Assembly (NCBI RefSeq): GCF_018780585.1
Contig: NZ_JADMJL010000006.1
Span: 62,001-126,000, forward strand
Origin: Methyloversatilis discipulorum
GTDB lineage: Bacteria > Pseudomonadota > Gammaproteobacteria > Burkholderiales > Rhodocyclaceae
Direction: 5' to 3'
Length of the DNA stretch: 64,000 nucleotides
Below the pieces are notes generated by a model. The model ran no database searches, was not told the DNA's origin, and saw only the letters and a list, made by a program, of their open reading frames with translations. Made by a program: the position numbers and the translations under genes. Below are positions 8,174-17,423 of the stretch, piece after piece; position 1 is the first letter of the stretch; each line of letters starts with the position of its first letter.

Positions 8174-8551
8174 ATGTCCATCAGTCTGCTCGGCGCCGTC
8201 AAGGCAGTCCCCTGGGGCGACGTCATCGCCGCCGCACCGTCTGTCGTGCAGGGCGCCAACGCGCTGTGGGAGCGTGTCGCGAAGAAGCGGAAGAAGGGCG
8301 AGGAGCCATCCGTGGTCGCGCCGCCCGGCGCCAGCGACGACGTACGCATCGCTGCGCTGGAACAGGCGGTGACGGAATTGCAGAAGGAGGCGCTCGCCTC
8401 GTCCCAGCTCATCCGCACGCTGGCCGAACAGAACGCGCAACTGGTGAGCGAGATCGGGGCGCTCAGGTTGCGCGTCCGCGTCATCACCGTGGCCGGGACC
8501 GGGCTGCTGGTGTTCGTCGTCATCGCGCTGGCGACGATGCTGGCGCGCTGA
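8174..8551 (+). CDS. Tail-anchored coiled-coil protein, unknown function
   Basis: A 125-residue protein. A short N-terminal helix (LLGAVKAVPWGDVIAAAP) precedes a Lys-rich linker (KKRKKG). Then comes a heptad-like coiled coil of about 45 residues (IAALEQAVTELQKEA onward) and one C-terminal transmembrane helix (VAGTGLLVFVVIALATMLA). No known domain is recognised. It starts 39 bases after the beta-barrel gene, so the two may be co-transcribed. Confidence 0.72.
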   Translation: MSISLLGAVKAVPWGDVIAAAPSVVQGANALWERVAKKRKKGEEPSVVAPPGASDDVRIAALEQAVTELQKEALASSQLIRTLAEQNAQLVSEIGALRLRVRVITVAGTGLLVFVVIALATMLAR

Positions 8552-8615
8552 GCACGACCACGCCGCGGTCGATGCTGCGCGCTGAGCGCTCCAGAACGGG
8601 ATGAAGAAGCAGTGG

Positions 8616-8640
8616 GCGGAACCGCCCGCAGGCGGTCCGC
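8616..8640. terminator. Hairpin between convergent genes
   Basis: GCGG-A-ACCGCC pairs with GGCGGT-CCGC around a CGCA loop, with one bulged base. It sits between the end of the coiled-coil gene and the end of the convergent DUF2383 gene. There is no T-tract. Confidence 0.35.
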
Positions 8641-8659
8641 GTTACGGGCGTCCGGCCGG

Positions 8660-9112
8660 TCAGGCGACGGCGCGGTACTGATCGCGCAGCAGGCGGATCT
8701 GGTCGTGGTTGCGCTGCACGCCGGCCAGCTGGCGCTGTACCACGATGCGCACGTCGGACGGCAGCGGCTGGAACAGCGCCTCGCGGTAGCGCTGCAGCGC
8801 TTTGTCCTCGCCGCGTTCGGCCTCGTTCAGCATGGCCACGTTGTCGTCACCCGGCAGCGCGCTGCGCAGCGACACCCAGCCGCGGTGCAGGGCGCCGCTC
8901 ACGGTGCCGCTGGTATCGGGTTCGCCGCCGGACGCGGCAACGATCTGCTGAAGTTCGAGTGCGGCCGCGCGGCATTCCAGCGCGCGGTTGTTGAACAGCG
9001 CCTTGAGCTGTCCGGCCTGGGCGTGCTCGGCGCATTCGTTGAAGCCGTACTCGCCGTCCTTGCAGGTTTCGATCAGGGTGTTCAGGACTTCGATGACAGT
9101 GCGATTGCTCAT
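8660..9112 (-). CDS. PA2169-family four-helix-bundle protein (DUF2383)
   Basis: A 150-residue, fully helical, ferritin-like small protein. Typical family blocks are VIEVLNTLIETCKDGEYGF, LFNNRALECRAAALELQ and LNEAERGEDKALQRYREAL. Family members are usually stress-induced and annotated only by the fold; the function is unknown. The start at 9112 is preceded on the minus strand by GAGGAGACGTC, a strong ribosome site. It lies downstream of the chemoreceptor gene, in the same direction, with a 145-base gap. Confidence 0.88.
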   Translation of the reverse strand: MSNRTVIEVLNTLIETCKDGEYGFNECAEHAQAGQLKALFNNRALECRAAALELQQIVAASGGEPDTSGTVSGALHRGWVSLRSALPGDDNVAMLNEAERGEDKALQRYREALFQPLPSDVRIVVQRQLAGVQRNHDQIRLLRDQYRAVA

Positions 9113-9257
9113 GACGTCTCCTCGGTGATGAGTGCGGCGACGTGCCGCCGAATCCTCATCCTAGGTGTGCGCTGCCATGAGGGCTGTGGGTGTCCGGCGT
9201 AGGACAGCGTAGTCCTGCGCCGACCCGGGCGGGATGTCTTCCCGCCCGAACCGTGGC

Positions 9258-11261
9258 TTATAGCTTGAAGCGTCCGACCAGTTCGCCCAGATGGTCGGAG
9301 GCGCGGCCGATCTGCGACAGCGTGGCCGAGGTGCGCTGGATCGCCTCGTCGGTGTTCTGCACCACTTCGGACGCCTGCTCCGCCGACTGCGCCAGCGCGG
9401 TGGTGGCGGCCGACTGTTCCTGAGTCGCTTCGGCGATCTCGCGTACCCGTTCGGCGGCGCGCTGCATGCCGGCCTCGATGCCGCCGATCTCCTCGGCCAC
9501 GCGGGCGGCGCGCTCGACGCCCGACTCGACCGCTTCGCGCGTGCTGTTCATGCTGTCCACCGCGCGGTCGGTTTCGCTGTGCATGGCGGCGATCATGTCG
9601 CGGATTTCGGTGGTGGCATTGCTGGTGCGTTCGGCCAGCTTGCGCACCTCGTCGGCGACGACGGCGAAACCGCGGCCCTGCTCGCCGGCGCGGGCGGCTT
9701 CGATCGCCGCATTGAGCGCCAGCAGATTGGTCTGGTCGGCGATCTCGCGGATCACCTGCACGATGCCGTTGATCTGTACCGATCGTTCGGCCAGCCCGGT
9801 CAGCGAGCCGGCCAGCGTTTCCATGCTGCCGGCGATGTCGCGCATATGCGTCTGCATGCCGCGCACCGCCTCGCCGCTGCGCTGCGACGCGGTGTGCGTG
9901 TCCAGCATGACGCCATTGGCGTCGTTGGCGTGGCTGGCGATGTGGCCGATCGACACGGTGATTTCCTCGATCGTTGCCGCGTTGTCGCCAGTGGTGCCGG
10001 CCAGCGAGCGCGAACTGCCGGCGATGTGGTGGGTGGCGTCCGACACTTCGCGGATGCCGCCGACCAGGGTGTGGCTCTGATCGCGCACTTCGATGAACAT
10101 GCGCTGCAGGGTGCCAAGGAAGGCATTGACCGAGGTGGCGACACGCCCCAGTTCGTCGCGGCTGCGGGTTTCCGGCAGGCGGCGCGTCAGATCGCCTTCG
10201 CCGCTGGCCAGCGCCTGCATCGCGTCGGCCAGCGATTCCAGCGGCCGCGTCATCGCACCGAGCAGAGCGAACAGCACGCCGGCCGTCAGCAGCACGCTGA
10301 CGATGCCCATGACGATGGCGGTGTTGCGCAGTGCGTTGGCCGATGCGGTGATCACGTCTTCGGGCACCGACACCACGCTGCCCCACCAGGCGTCGCCGTC
10401 GCTCAGCGACACGCGCTGCAGGAAATGACGCACGCCGGCGGCGTCGCGCCACTGCAGGCTGCGACCTTCGCCCAGCGCAGCCAGCGCGTCGGCCGGCAGA
10501 TCGGAGGCCGGCTTGCCGATGCGGGCCGCGTCGGCATGAGCGACCACCAGACCGGACGGCGCATACAGTGCAACGGTGCCGACGTCGAAGGGCTTGATGC
10601 GGCCGAGGTCGTCGGCCAGCCGGTCGAGCGCCATGTCGACGCCGGCGATGCCGGCGAAGCGGCCATTGACGGCCAGCGGCTTGACCAGCGAGGTGATCAG
10701 CATCTTCCGGCCGCCGACCACGTATTCATAGGGCTCGGCGAGATAGGCGCGGCCGGTCTTCTTCGGCTGCTGGTAATAGTCGCCGGCGCCCGGCTTGTCG
10801 TAATCGACCAGCGGTTCGACCGACAGCTTGTCGCCGCTGCGGCTCCAGTAGGGCACGAAGCGACCGCTGGCGTCATGGCCGGCGGCACCGCCGAAGTCGG
10901 CGTCGCGTCCGTCGAAGGCGTTGGCTTCCCAGCCGGTGTAGACGCCCAGCAGTGCGGGGCGGCCCTCCAGCGTGCGACGCAGCAGACGGCTGACCGCATC
11001 GCGGTCGGGCGTGCCCTTCGAGTGCAGGCCTTCGAGCGACAGCGCCAGCGTGGACGACACGGCCATCGCTTCGTCCAGGTTGGCGCCGACATCGTGCGCG
11101 ACCGAGGCGGCCACGCTCTCCGCGCGCGCCAGACCCTGTTCGAGCACCGCCTGATGGCTGCGCCAGGCAAGCACACCCAGCGTGACCGAGAAGCAGAGCA
11201 GGACGGTGATGACGGTGGATGCCAGCAGCTTGGTGCGCAGACTCAGGGCGTGCAGATTCAT
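9258..11261 (-). CDS. Methyl-accepting chemotaxis protein with periplasmic dCache-type sensor
   Basis: A 667-residue transmembrane chemoreceptor. TM1 is at about residues 10-32 and the periplasmic Cache/PDC region at 35-310, with landmarks [28 protein letters not shown] and [16 protein letters not shown]2 is at about 313-335, followed by a HAMP domain ([12 protein letters not shown]) and the signalling hairpin with the highly conserved tip [20 protein letters not shown]. There is no C-terminal NWETF-type tether for CheR. The ligand is not assignable. A possible sigma-28 promoter lies 30 bases upstream. Confidence 0.95.
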   Translation of the reverse strand: MNLHALSLRTKLLASTVITVLLCFSVTLGVLAWRSHQAVLEQGLARAESVAASVAHDVGANLDEAMAVSSTLALSLEGLHSKGTPDRDAVSRLLRRTLEGRPALLGVYTGWEANAFDGRDADFGGAAGHDASGRFVPYWSRSGDKLSVEPLVDYDKPGAGDYYQQPKKTGRAYLAEPYEYVVGGRKMLITSLVKPLAVNGRFAGIAGVDMALDRLADDLGRIKPFDVGTVALYAPSGLVVAHADAARIGKPASDLPADALAALGEGRSLQWRDAAGVRHFLQRVSLSDGDAWWGSVVSVPEDVITASANALRNTAIVMGIVSVLLTAGVLFALLGAMTRPLESLADAMQALASGEGDLTRRLPETRSRDELGRVATSVNAFLGTLQRMFIEVRDQSHTLVGGIREVSDATHHIAGSSRSLAGTTGDNAATIEEITVSIGHIASHANDANGVMLDTHTASQRSGEAVRGMQTHMRDIAGSMETLAGSLTGLAERSVQINGIVQVIREIADQTNLLALNAAIEAARAGEQGRGFAVVADEVRKLAERTSNATTEIRDMIAAMHSETDRAVDSMNSTREAVESGVERAARVAEEIGGIEAGMQRAAERVREIAEATQEQSAATTALAQSAEQASEVVQNTDEAIQRTSATLSQIGRASDHLGELVGRFKL

Positions 11262-11290
11262 GATCGACCTCGTTCTTGAGTGAGAAGGGG

Positions 11291-11317
11291 TTGACGACGA
11301 TCAAGAAAGTTTCTTTA
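11291..11317 (-). promoter_or_regulatory. Candidate sigma-28 (FliA) promoter for the chemoreceptor
   Basis: Read on the minus strand: TAAAGAAA, exactly 11 bases, GTCGTCAA. The consensus is TAAAGTTT-N11-GCCGATAA, so five of eight bases match in each box and the spacing is ideal. It stands 29 bases upstream of the chemoreceptor ATG, as expected for a class-III flagellar/chemotaxis gene. Confidence 0.5.
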
Positions 11318-11400
11318 GGGGAAAAATTTGTGAACGCAATGCACCATTTCCTGCCGGGCTGGAAGGTCGGCGCCAGACCGGCTATCTTCTTCGCCCCGTA

Positions 11401-11997
11401 ATGACCGATGCTTTCCGCCCCGTGGATATCCTGACCCCTCGTCTGTTGCTGCGACCGATGAGCGCCGACTTCCTGCAGGCGTCTGCAGAGGGTTGCGGTG
11501 TGCGGGATCTGTCCGGGCTGATCGGTCTGACGGTCGCCGAGGACTGGCTCGCCGAAGCCGATCTGGCCGCACTGCGCCTGGCCGACCTGAGGTCTGACCC
11601 GGAATACGCGCCGTGGTCGGTGCGCGCCATCGCCTTGCGCGACAGCGGTGAAATGATCGGTCACGCTGGTTTCCATACGCGGCCGGCGCCGGAATACCTG
11701 CTGCCCTACGCGCCGGACGGCGTCGAGACCGGCTACACCATCTATCCGCCGCACCGCCGCCGCGGCCTCGGGCGCGAGGCGCTGATCGCGCTGCTGCGCT
11801 GGGCACATCTCGATCAGGGCGTGCCGCGTTTCATCGCCTCGGTGCGGCCGGACAATCTCGCCTCGTGCTCCTTGCTGGCCAGTACCGGCTTCCGTCGCAT
11901 CGCCTCCTTCATCGACGAGGTCGACGGGCTGGAGTACGTGATGCGGCTCGACCCGCCGGCGTTGCGCCGCCTGCTGAAGGCCGTGGACGACCTTTAG
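11401..11997 (+). CDS. GNAT-family N-acetyltransferase
   Basis: A 198-residue acetyl-CoA-dependent acetyltransferase of the RimJ/RimL-like subgroup. It opens with the usual LTPRLLLRPMS strand. The acetyl-CoA pyrophosphate loop is visible as PPHRRRGLGREALIALL, an (R/Q)xxGxG/A-type motif, and the late strand reads IASVRPDNLASCSLLASTGF. The substrate is unknown. A TATCTT box about 18 bases upstream of the ATG, with no Shine-Dalgarno, suggests a very short leader. The 3' end overlaps the convergent propeller gene by 4 bases. Confidence 0.87.
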   Translation: MTDAFRPVDILTPRLLLRPMSADFLQASAEGCGVRDLSGLIGLTVAEDWLAEADLAALRLADLRSDPEYAPWSVRAIALRDSGEMIGHAGFHTRPAPEYLLPYAPDGVETGYTIYPPHRRRGLGREALIALLRWAHLDQGVPRFIASVRPDNLASCSLLASTGFRRIASFIDEVDGLEYVMRLDPPALRRLLKAVDDL

Positions 11998-13739
11998 TCG
12001 GGCAGCCCGAACACGACGACCGCATCGCCCTGGCGGTAGCCCCAGATCGCGCTGCCGCCAGCGGCCACCGCGACGTAGGGCTTGCCGTCGAGCACGTAGG
12101 CGATCGGCGGCGCATTGACGCCGGCGCCGGTCTGGAAGCGCCACAGCCGCTTGCCCGAGAGGCTGTCGAAGGCCGACAGATGGCCGTCGCCCTCGCCGGT
12201 GAACACGACGCCGGACTTCAGCGCCAGCACGCCGCCGATCAGTGGCTGATCGGTCTTCACCGTCCACTTCAGCTTGCCGCGCTTCTTCAGGTCGATCGCC
12301 GCCAGCACGCCCCATTGCGCCTCGTCCGCCGGTTCCATGCTGTCATAGCGCTGCGCCGGCTTGTCGGCGGTGGCCGCACTTTCCTTGATCCAGTAGCGCA
12401 TGGGCATGTGCATCGCGGCGACGAAGGCCAGACCGCGTTGTGTGTCCAGCGCGGCAGGTGACCAGTTCACGCCGCCCGCCACGCCCGGCGTGATGCGCGT
12501 GCCTTCGCGGCTGGCGGCGGCGAACAGGTTGTCCTGTGGCACGAAGGCGTCGGACTTGTAGAGCAGGGCGCCGGTGGCGCGATCGTGCACGTAGAACCAG
12601 CCCAGCTTGGACGCCTGGCCGACCGCCGGCACGACGCGCCCGTCCGGCTCGCGATGGTCGAACAGTACCGGCGGACTGGCCACGTCGTAGCCCCACTTGT
12701 CGTGCGGAATCTGCTGGAAGTGCCAGGCGTGGCGGCCGGTCTTCGCGTCGATGGCGACCAGCGAGGCGGTGTACAGATTGTCACCCGGGCGAGTGCTGTC
12801 GTTGATCTGCGGGCTCGGATTGCCGGTGCCGAAGTAGAGCAGGCCGCTATTCGCGTCGTAGGCCGGCGCGTTCCATACCGAGCCGCCGCCGTATTCCCAG
12901 GCGTCGGCGTACTTGCCGGCATTGGCGCGTTCCTCGGCAATATTGCGGTTCAGCGGCAGGCCGTCGGCGGTGCGCTCGACGAAAGCGCCCTCCCAGCCGC
13001 CCTCCGCCGGCTTGCGCACGGTGTCGAACTGCCACACGCGCCTGCCGGTTTTCGCGTCGAAGGCGGCGAGGAAGCCGATGCCGCCGTACTTGCCGGCGAT
13101 GCCCACGACGGCGGCCAGCTGGCCGGCGCGGCCTTGGGCATCGATGTGCAGGCCATAGCCGACGCCGTTGATGCCGACGATCACCTTGCCGTCCACCACC
13201 AGCGGCGCCGCGGCCGCGCCCACCCCGGAGCCGCCGCCGACTTCGCCCTTGATGCCTTCGCCGCTTTCGGTCAGTGCGCTGTCCGGCCGTGCCAGTTCGA
13301 TGTCCCAGGCCGGTTTGCCGGTGACGGCATCGAGCGCCACCAGGCGCGCATCGACGGTGGCGACGAACACGCGGCCGTCGTCCACCGCGACGCCGCGGTT
13401 GGCCGGGCCACAGCACAGCTTGTCGGTGCGCTTCCGGTGCGTGTAACGCCACAGCTCGGCGCCGGTACGCGCATCCAGCGCGACAACGTGCGAACCGGGC
13501 AGCGACACATACATGCGGCCGCCGGTGACGATGGGTGTCGCCTGGAAGGTTGCCGCGACACCGCTCTGGTAGATCCACTTCGGCACCAGCTTCTTCACCG
13601 TCTTCGGCGTGATTGCCGGCACGTCGGCCAGCCGCGTGTTGGCATGGTCCAGGCCGAAGGTGGGCCAGTCGCGGTCCTTCTGTGCGGCGGCGGGCAGGGC
13701 GAGCGCGAGCAGTACGAGGGGCAGGAGGTGGCGGCGCAT
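11994..13739 (-). CDS. PQQ-type beta-propeller dehydrogenase-like protein, periplasmic
   Basis: A 581-residue protein with a signal peptide (LLPLVLLALALPAAAQ) and repeated propeller blades with the W-motif pattern (ALDARTGAELWRY, AIDAKTGRHAWHF, AFDSLSGKRLWRF). Quinoprotein alcohol dehydrogenase landmarks are present: adjacent cysteines in KLCCGPANRG, GGGSVWN, and YFGTGNPSPQ followed by RPGDNLYTASLVA. I could not confirm every metal and PQQ ligand of methanol or ethanol dehydrogenases, and there is no C-terminal cytochrome domain. It may be an active PQQ dehydrogenase or a propeller relative. No pqq biosynthesis gene is in the window. Confidence 0.85.
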   Translation of the reverse strand: MRRHLLPLVLLALALPAAAQKDRDWPTFGLDHANTRLADVPAITPKTVKKLVPKWIYQSGVAATFQATPIVTGGRMYVSLPGSHVVALDARTGAELWRYTHRKRTDKLCCGPANRGVAVDDGRVFVATVDARLVALDAVTGKPAWDIELARPDSALTESGEGIKGEVGGGSGVGAAAAPLVVDGKVIVGINGVGYGLHIDAQGRAGQLAAVVGIAGKYGGIGFLAAFDAKTGRRVWQFDTVRKPAEGGWEGAFVERTADGLPLNRNIAEERANAGKYADAWEYGGGSVWNAPAYDANSGLLYFGTGNPSPQINDSTRPGDNLYTASLVAIDAKTGRHAWHFQQIPHDKWGYDVASPPVLFDHREPDGRVVPAVGQASKLGWFYVHDRATGALLYKSDAFVPQDNLFAAASREGTRITPGVAGGVNWSPAALDTQRGLAFVAAMHMPMRYWIKESAATADKPAQRYDSMEPADEAQWGVLAAIDLKKRGKLKWTVKTDQPLIGGVLALKSGVVFTGEGDGHLSAFDSLSGKRLWRFQTGAGVNAPPIAYVLDGKPYVAVAAGGSAIWGYRQGDAVVVFGLPD

Positions 13740-13790
13740 GGTGTCCGGCGGTGACGGAAAGCGACGATGCTAGCGCAGTCGCCCCTGCAG

Positions 13791-13819
13791 TCGTTACGTT
13801 CGGCGTGGCCGAGTAAAAT
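13791..13819 (+). promoter_or_regulatory. Candidate dnaE promoter with start codon at the expected +1
   Basis: TAAAAT at 13814-13819 is a good -10 box; TCGTTA at 13791-13796, spaced 17 bases, is a weak -35. The dnaE ATG starts only 7 bases after the -10, so transcripts from here would be leaderless or nearly so. Confidence 0.4.
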
Positions 13820-13825
13820 CGCCGG

Positions 13826-16800
13826 ATGAGCTCCGACAGCACCACCCTCTCCCCGGCCGCCGAGGCCCCCACACCTTTCGTCCACCTGCGCATCCACAGC
13901 GAGTACTCGGTGGTCGATGGCATCGTCACCGTCGATGCGGCGGTCAAGGCTGCTGCGAAGGATGGCATGCCGGCGATCGCCATTTCCGATCTCGCCAACG
14001 TGTTCGGCCTGGTCAAGCTGTACAAGGCGGCGCGCGGCAAGGGCGTGAAGCCGATCTGTGCGGTCGATGTCTATGTCAGCAACGACGCCGAGCGCGACAA
14101 GCCGCATCGCCTGCTGCTGCTGGCGCGCAACCGCGAGGGCTACGGCACCTTGTGCCGGCTGCTCACCCGTGCCTACCTGGAAAACAAGTACCGCGGCCGC
14201 GCCGAGCTGCGCCGCGAGTGGCTGGAGCGCGATGCCGAGGGCACGGCCGGTCTGATCGCGTTGTCCGGCGGCATGCTGGGCGACGTTGGCATGGCGCTGC
14301 TGGCCGGCAATATGGATTCGGCACGCCGCGCGGCGGCTGAATGGCTGCGGCTGTTCGACGGCGACTTCCACATCGAGCTGCAGCGCGCCGGCCACCCGAA
14401 CACCGAAACCTATATCGCCGACGCCTGCGCGCTGGCGTCGGAAATGGACATCCCGGTCGTGGCCACCCACCCGGTGCAGTTCATGTCGCCGGACGACTTC
14501 AAGGCGCACGAGGCGCGCGTCTGCATCGCCCAGGGCTATGTACTGAGCGACAAGCGCCGGCCGCGCGATTTCACCGAACAGCAGTACTTCAAGACCTCGG
14601 CTGAAATGGCCGCGCTGTTCGCCGACATTCCCGAAGCCTTGCACAACGCGGTCGAACTGGCGCGCCGCTGCAACCTGACGCTGACGCTGGGCAAGAACTA
14701 CCTGCCGCAGTTCCCGACGCCGCCCGGCATGACCATCGACGAGTTCATGATCGCCGAGGCGAAAGCGGGCCTGGAGAAGCGTCTGGCCCAGCTCTACCCG
14801 GACGAGACGGTGCGCGAGCAGAAGCGGCCGGAGTACGAGGCGCGGCTCAAGTTCGAATGCGACACCATCATCCAGATGGGCTTCCCCGGCTACTTCCTCA
14901 TCGTGGCCGACTTCATCAACTGGGCGAAGAAGAACGGCGTGCCGGTCGGCCCCGGTCGGGGATCGGGCGCCGGCTCGCTGGTCGCCTACTCGCTCGGCAT
15001 CACCGACCTCGACCCGCTGGCCTACGCGCTGCTGTTCGAGCGCTTCCTGAATCCGGAGCGGGTGTCCATGCCCGACTTCGACGTGGACTTCTGCCAGGAC
15101 AACCGCTGGAAGGTGATCGAGTACGTGCGCCAGAAGTACGGCGCCGACGCGGTGAGCCAGATTGCCACCTACGGCACGATGGCGTCGCGTGCGGTCATCC
15201 GCGACGTCGGCCGCGTGCTCGACATGGGTTACAACTTCTGCGACCAGCTGTCCAAGCTGATCCCGGTGGTGCAGAACAAGCCGCTGTCGCTGGCCGAGGC
15301 GCGCGAACAGGCGCCGCAGCTGGCCGAGCGCGAACAGGCCGAGGAGGAAGTGCGGGAGCTGCTGCGCCTGGCTGAACCGCTGGAAGGCCTGACCCGCGGC
15401 GTCGGCATGCACGCCGGCGGCGTGCTGATCGCGCCGGGCAAGCTCACCGACTTCTGCCCGCTCTACCAGCAGGACGGCGACGACGCCTCGCCGGTGAGCC
15501 AGTTCGACAAAGACGACGTCGAAGCCATCGGCCTGGTGAAGTTCGATTTTCTCGGTCTGCGCAACCTGACGATTATCGAACTGGCGGTCGACTACATCGA
15601 GCGCATGACTGGCAACAGGCCGGACCTGCTGAGCCTGCCCTTCACCGATCCGGCCGCTTACCAGATCCTGAAGGACGCCAACACGACCGCCATCTTCCAG
15701 CTTGAATCGGAGGGCATGAAGAAGCTGCTCGGCAAGCTGGCGCCGGACCGTTTCGAGGACATCATCGCCGTGCTGGCGCTCTACCGGCCGGGCCCGCTCG
15801 GCTCGGGCATGGTGGATGACTTCATCCTGCGCAAGAAGGGTCAGCAGGCGATCGACTATTTCCACCCGGACCTGGAAGCCTGCCTGTCGCCGACCTATGG
15901 CGTCATCGTGTACCAGGAACAGGTGATGCAGATTTCGCAGATCATCGGCGGCTACACGCTCGGTGGTGCGGACATGCTGCGCCGGGCGATGGGCAAGAAG
16001 AAGCCGGAGGAGATGGCCAAGCACCGCGAAACCATCGCCGCCGGTGCGAAGGAGAAGGGCTACGACCCGGCGTTGGCCGAACAGCTGTTCGACCTGATGA
16101 CCAAGTTCGCGGAATACGGCTTCAACAAGTCGCACACCGCCGCCTATGCCGTCGTCACCTACCACACCGCCTGGCTGAAGGCCCACCACTGCGCCGCCTT
16201 CATGGCCGCGTCGCTGTCGTCCGACATGGACAACACCGACACGGTGAACATCTTCTACCTCGACGCGAAGAAGAACCGGCTCACCATCCTGCCGCCGGAC
16301 GTCAACGAGTCCGAATACCGTTTCGTGCCGGTGTCGCGCAGCGAAATCCGCTACGGCCTCGGCGCGGTCAAGGGCACCGGCGAGCAGGCGGTGAACTGCA
16401 TCCTTGAAGCCCGCAAATCGGGCGGGCCGTTCAAGGACATTTTCGATTTCTGCCTGCGCGTCGACCGCCGCATGGTGAACCGCCGCACCATCGAGGCGCT
16501 GATCCGCGCCGGCGCCTTTGACGCGACGATCGCCGGCACGCCGCACGACCGCAACACGCTGATGAGCAGCGTCGCGCTGGCGATGGAGGCGGCCGAACAG
16601 GCGGCGGCCAACGCGCACCAGGGCGGCCTGTTCGACGACGCCCCCAGCGGCACCGGCGCGCGCGCGCCGGAGTATGTGCAGGTCAAGCCGTGGAGCGAGC
16701 GCGAAAAGCTGGCCAACGAGAAGCAGGCGCTCGGTTTCTACCTGTCCGGCCATCCCTATAACAGCTACGCACAGGAGTTCTCGCGCTTCGCCCGGCGCAA

Positions 16801-17344
16801 GCTGGCCCAGCTCGAATCGTCGCGCGATCCGACCGTGGTCGCCGGCTTGGTCGTCAGTTCGCGCGTGCAGATGACGCGTCGCGGCAAGATGGCCTTCGTC
16901 GCGCTCGACGACGGCACGGCGCAGATCGAGGTGTCGGTGTTCAACGAACTGTACGAAGCGTCGCGCAACAAGCTGCGCGAGGACGAAGTGCTGGTAGTCG
17001 AGGGCCGGGCGCAGTTCGATGAGTATTCGAACTCGATGCGCGTCGTCGCCGACAGCCTGCTCAGTGCCGGCGAGGCACGCGCCCGCTTCGCGCGCCGGCT
17101 CGAACTGAAGCTGAACGGCGAAGTGGCCACGCTCGGTGCGCACGCCGCCTGTGCCCGGCTGCGCAGTCTGCTCGAACCATTCCGCACCGAAAGCGGCTGC
17201 GCGGTCCGCCTGCACTACCGCAGCAACGACGCCGTCGCGCCGCTCGATTTCGGCGATCCCTGGCGGGTCAGGCTCGACGACGCGCTGTTCGACGGTCTGC
17301 GCGACTGGCTGCCGGCCGACGCGGTATCGGTGGCGTACGCATGA
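13826..17344 (+). CDS. dnaE: DNA polymerase III alpha subunit
   Basis: The 1,172-residue replicative polymerase catalytic subunit, close to the usual length of about 1,160. The N-terminal PHP domain is seen as FVHLRIHSEYSVVDG. The polymerase core has GPGRGSGAGSLVAY and the catalytic Asp motif PDFDVDFCQD, followed by YRPGPLGSGM and GFNKSHTAAYA. A helix-hairpin-helix region precedes the OB-fold (VVAGLVVSSRVQMTRRGKMA). The ATG is preceded by a -10-like TAAAAT with little room for a ribosome site. Transcription may continue into the following cupin gene through a repeat-rich gap. Confidence 0.98.
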   Translation: MSSDSTTLSPAAEAPTPFVHLRIHSEYSVVDGIVTVDAAVKAAAKDGMPAIAISDLANVFGLVKLYKAARGKGVKPICAVDVYVSNDAERDKPHRLLLLARNREGYGTLCRLLTRAYLENKYRGRAELRREWLERDAEGTAGLIALSGGMLGDVGMALLAGNMDSARRAAAEWLRLFDGDFHIELQRAGHPNTETYIADACALASEMDIPVVATHPVQFMSPDDFKAHEARVCIAQGYVLSDKRRPRDFTEQQYFKTSAEMAALFADIPEALHNAVELARRCNLTLTLGKNYLPQFPTPPGMTIDEFMIAEAKAGLEKRLAQLYPDETVREQKRPEYEARLKFECDTIIQMGFPGYFLIVADFINWAKKNGVPVGPGRGSGAGSLVAYSLGITDLDPLAYALLFERFLNPERVSMPDFDVDFCQDNRWKVIEYVRQKYGADAVSQIATYGTMASRAVIRDVGRVLDMGYNFCDQLSKLIPVVQNKPLSLAEAREQAPQLAEREQAEEEVRELLRLAEPLEGLTRGVGMHAGGVLIAPGKLTDFCPLYQQDGDDASPVSQFDKDDVEAIGLVKFDFLGLRNLTIIELAVDYIERMTGNRPDLLSLPFTDPAAYQILKDANTTAIFQLESEGMKKLLGKLAPDRFEDIIAVLALYRPGPLGSGMVDDFILRKKGQQAIDYFHPDLEACLSPTYGVIVYQEQVMQISQIIGGYTLGGADMLRRAMGKKKPEEMAKHRETIAAGAKEKGYDPALAEQLFDLMTKFAEYGFNKSHTAAYAVVTYHTAWLKAHHCAAFMAASLSSDMDNTDTVNIFYLDAKKNRLTILPPDVNESEYRFVPVSRSEIRYGLGAVKGTGEQAVNCILEARKSGGPFKDIFDFCLRVDRRMVNRRTIEALIRAGAFDATIAGTPHDRNTLMSSVALAMEAAEQAAANAHQGGLFDDAPSGTGARAPEYVQVKPWSEREKLANEKQALGFYLSGHPYNSYAQEFSRFARRKLAQLESSRDPTVVAGLVVSSRVQMTRRGKMAFVALDDGTAQIEVSVFNELYEASRNKLREDEVLVVEGRAQFDEYSNSMRVVADSLLSAGEARARFARRLELKLNGEVATLGAHAACARLRSLLEPFRTESGCAVRLHYRSNDAVAPLDFGDPWRVRLDDALFDGLRDWLPADAVSVAYA

Positions 17345-17410
17345 GCGCCCTCGCCCGGCCGCCCGAAGAGGGCGCTCACCCTCCCGCGGGGAGGTGGTCA
17401 CGCAGTGACC
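17342..17410. repeat. Three consecutive hairpins after dnaE (REP-like element)
   Basis: Three perfect inverted repeats follow each other: TGAGCGCCCTC / GAGGGCGCTCA (17342-17378, starting in the dnaE stop codon), CCTCCC / GGGAGG (17380-17394) and GGTCAC / GTGACC (17396-17410). The composition resembles dispersed intergenic REP-type elements found in GC-rich proteobacteria. It may partly terminate or stabilise the dnaE message. Confidence 0.55.
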
Positions 17411-17423
17411 GGAGGGGTGTGGC

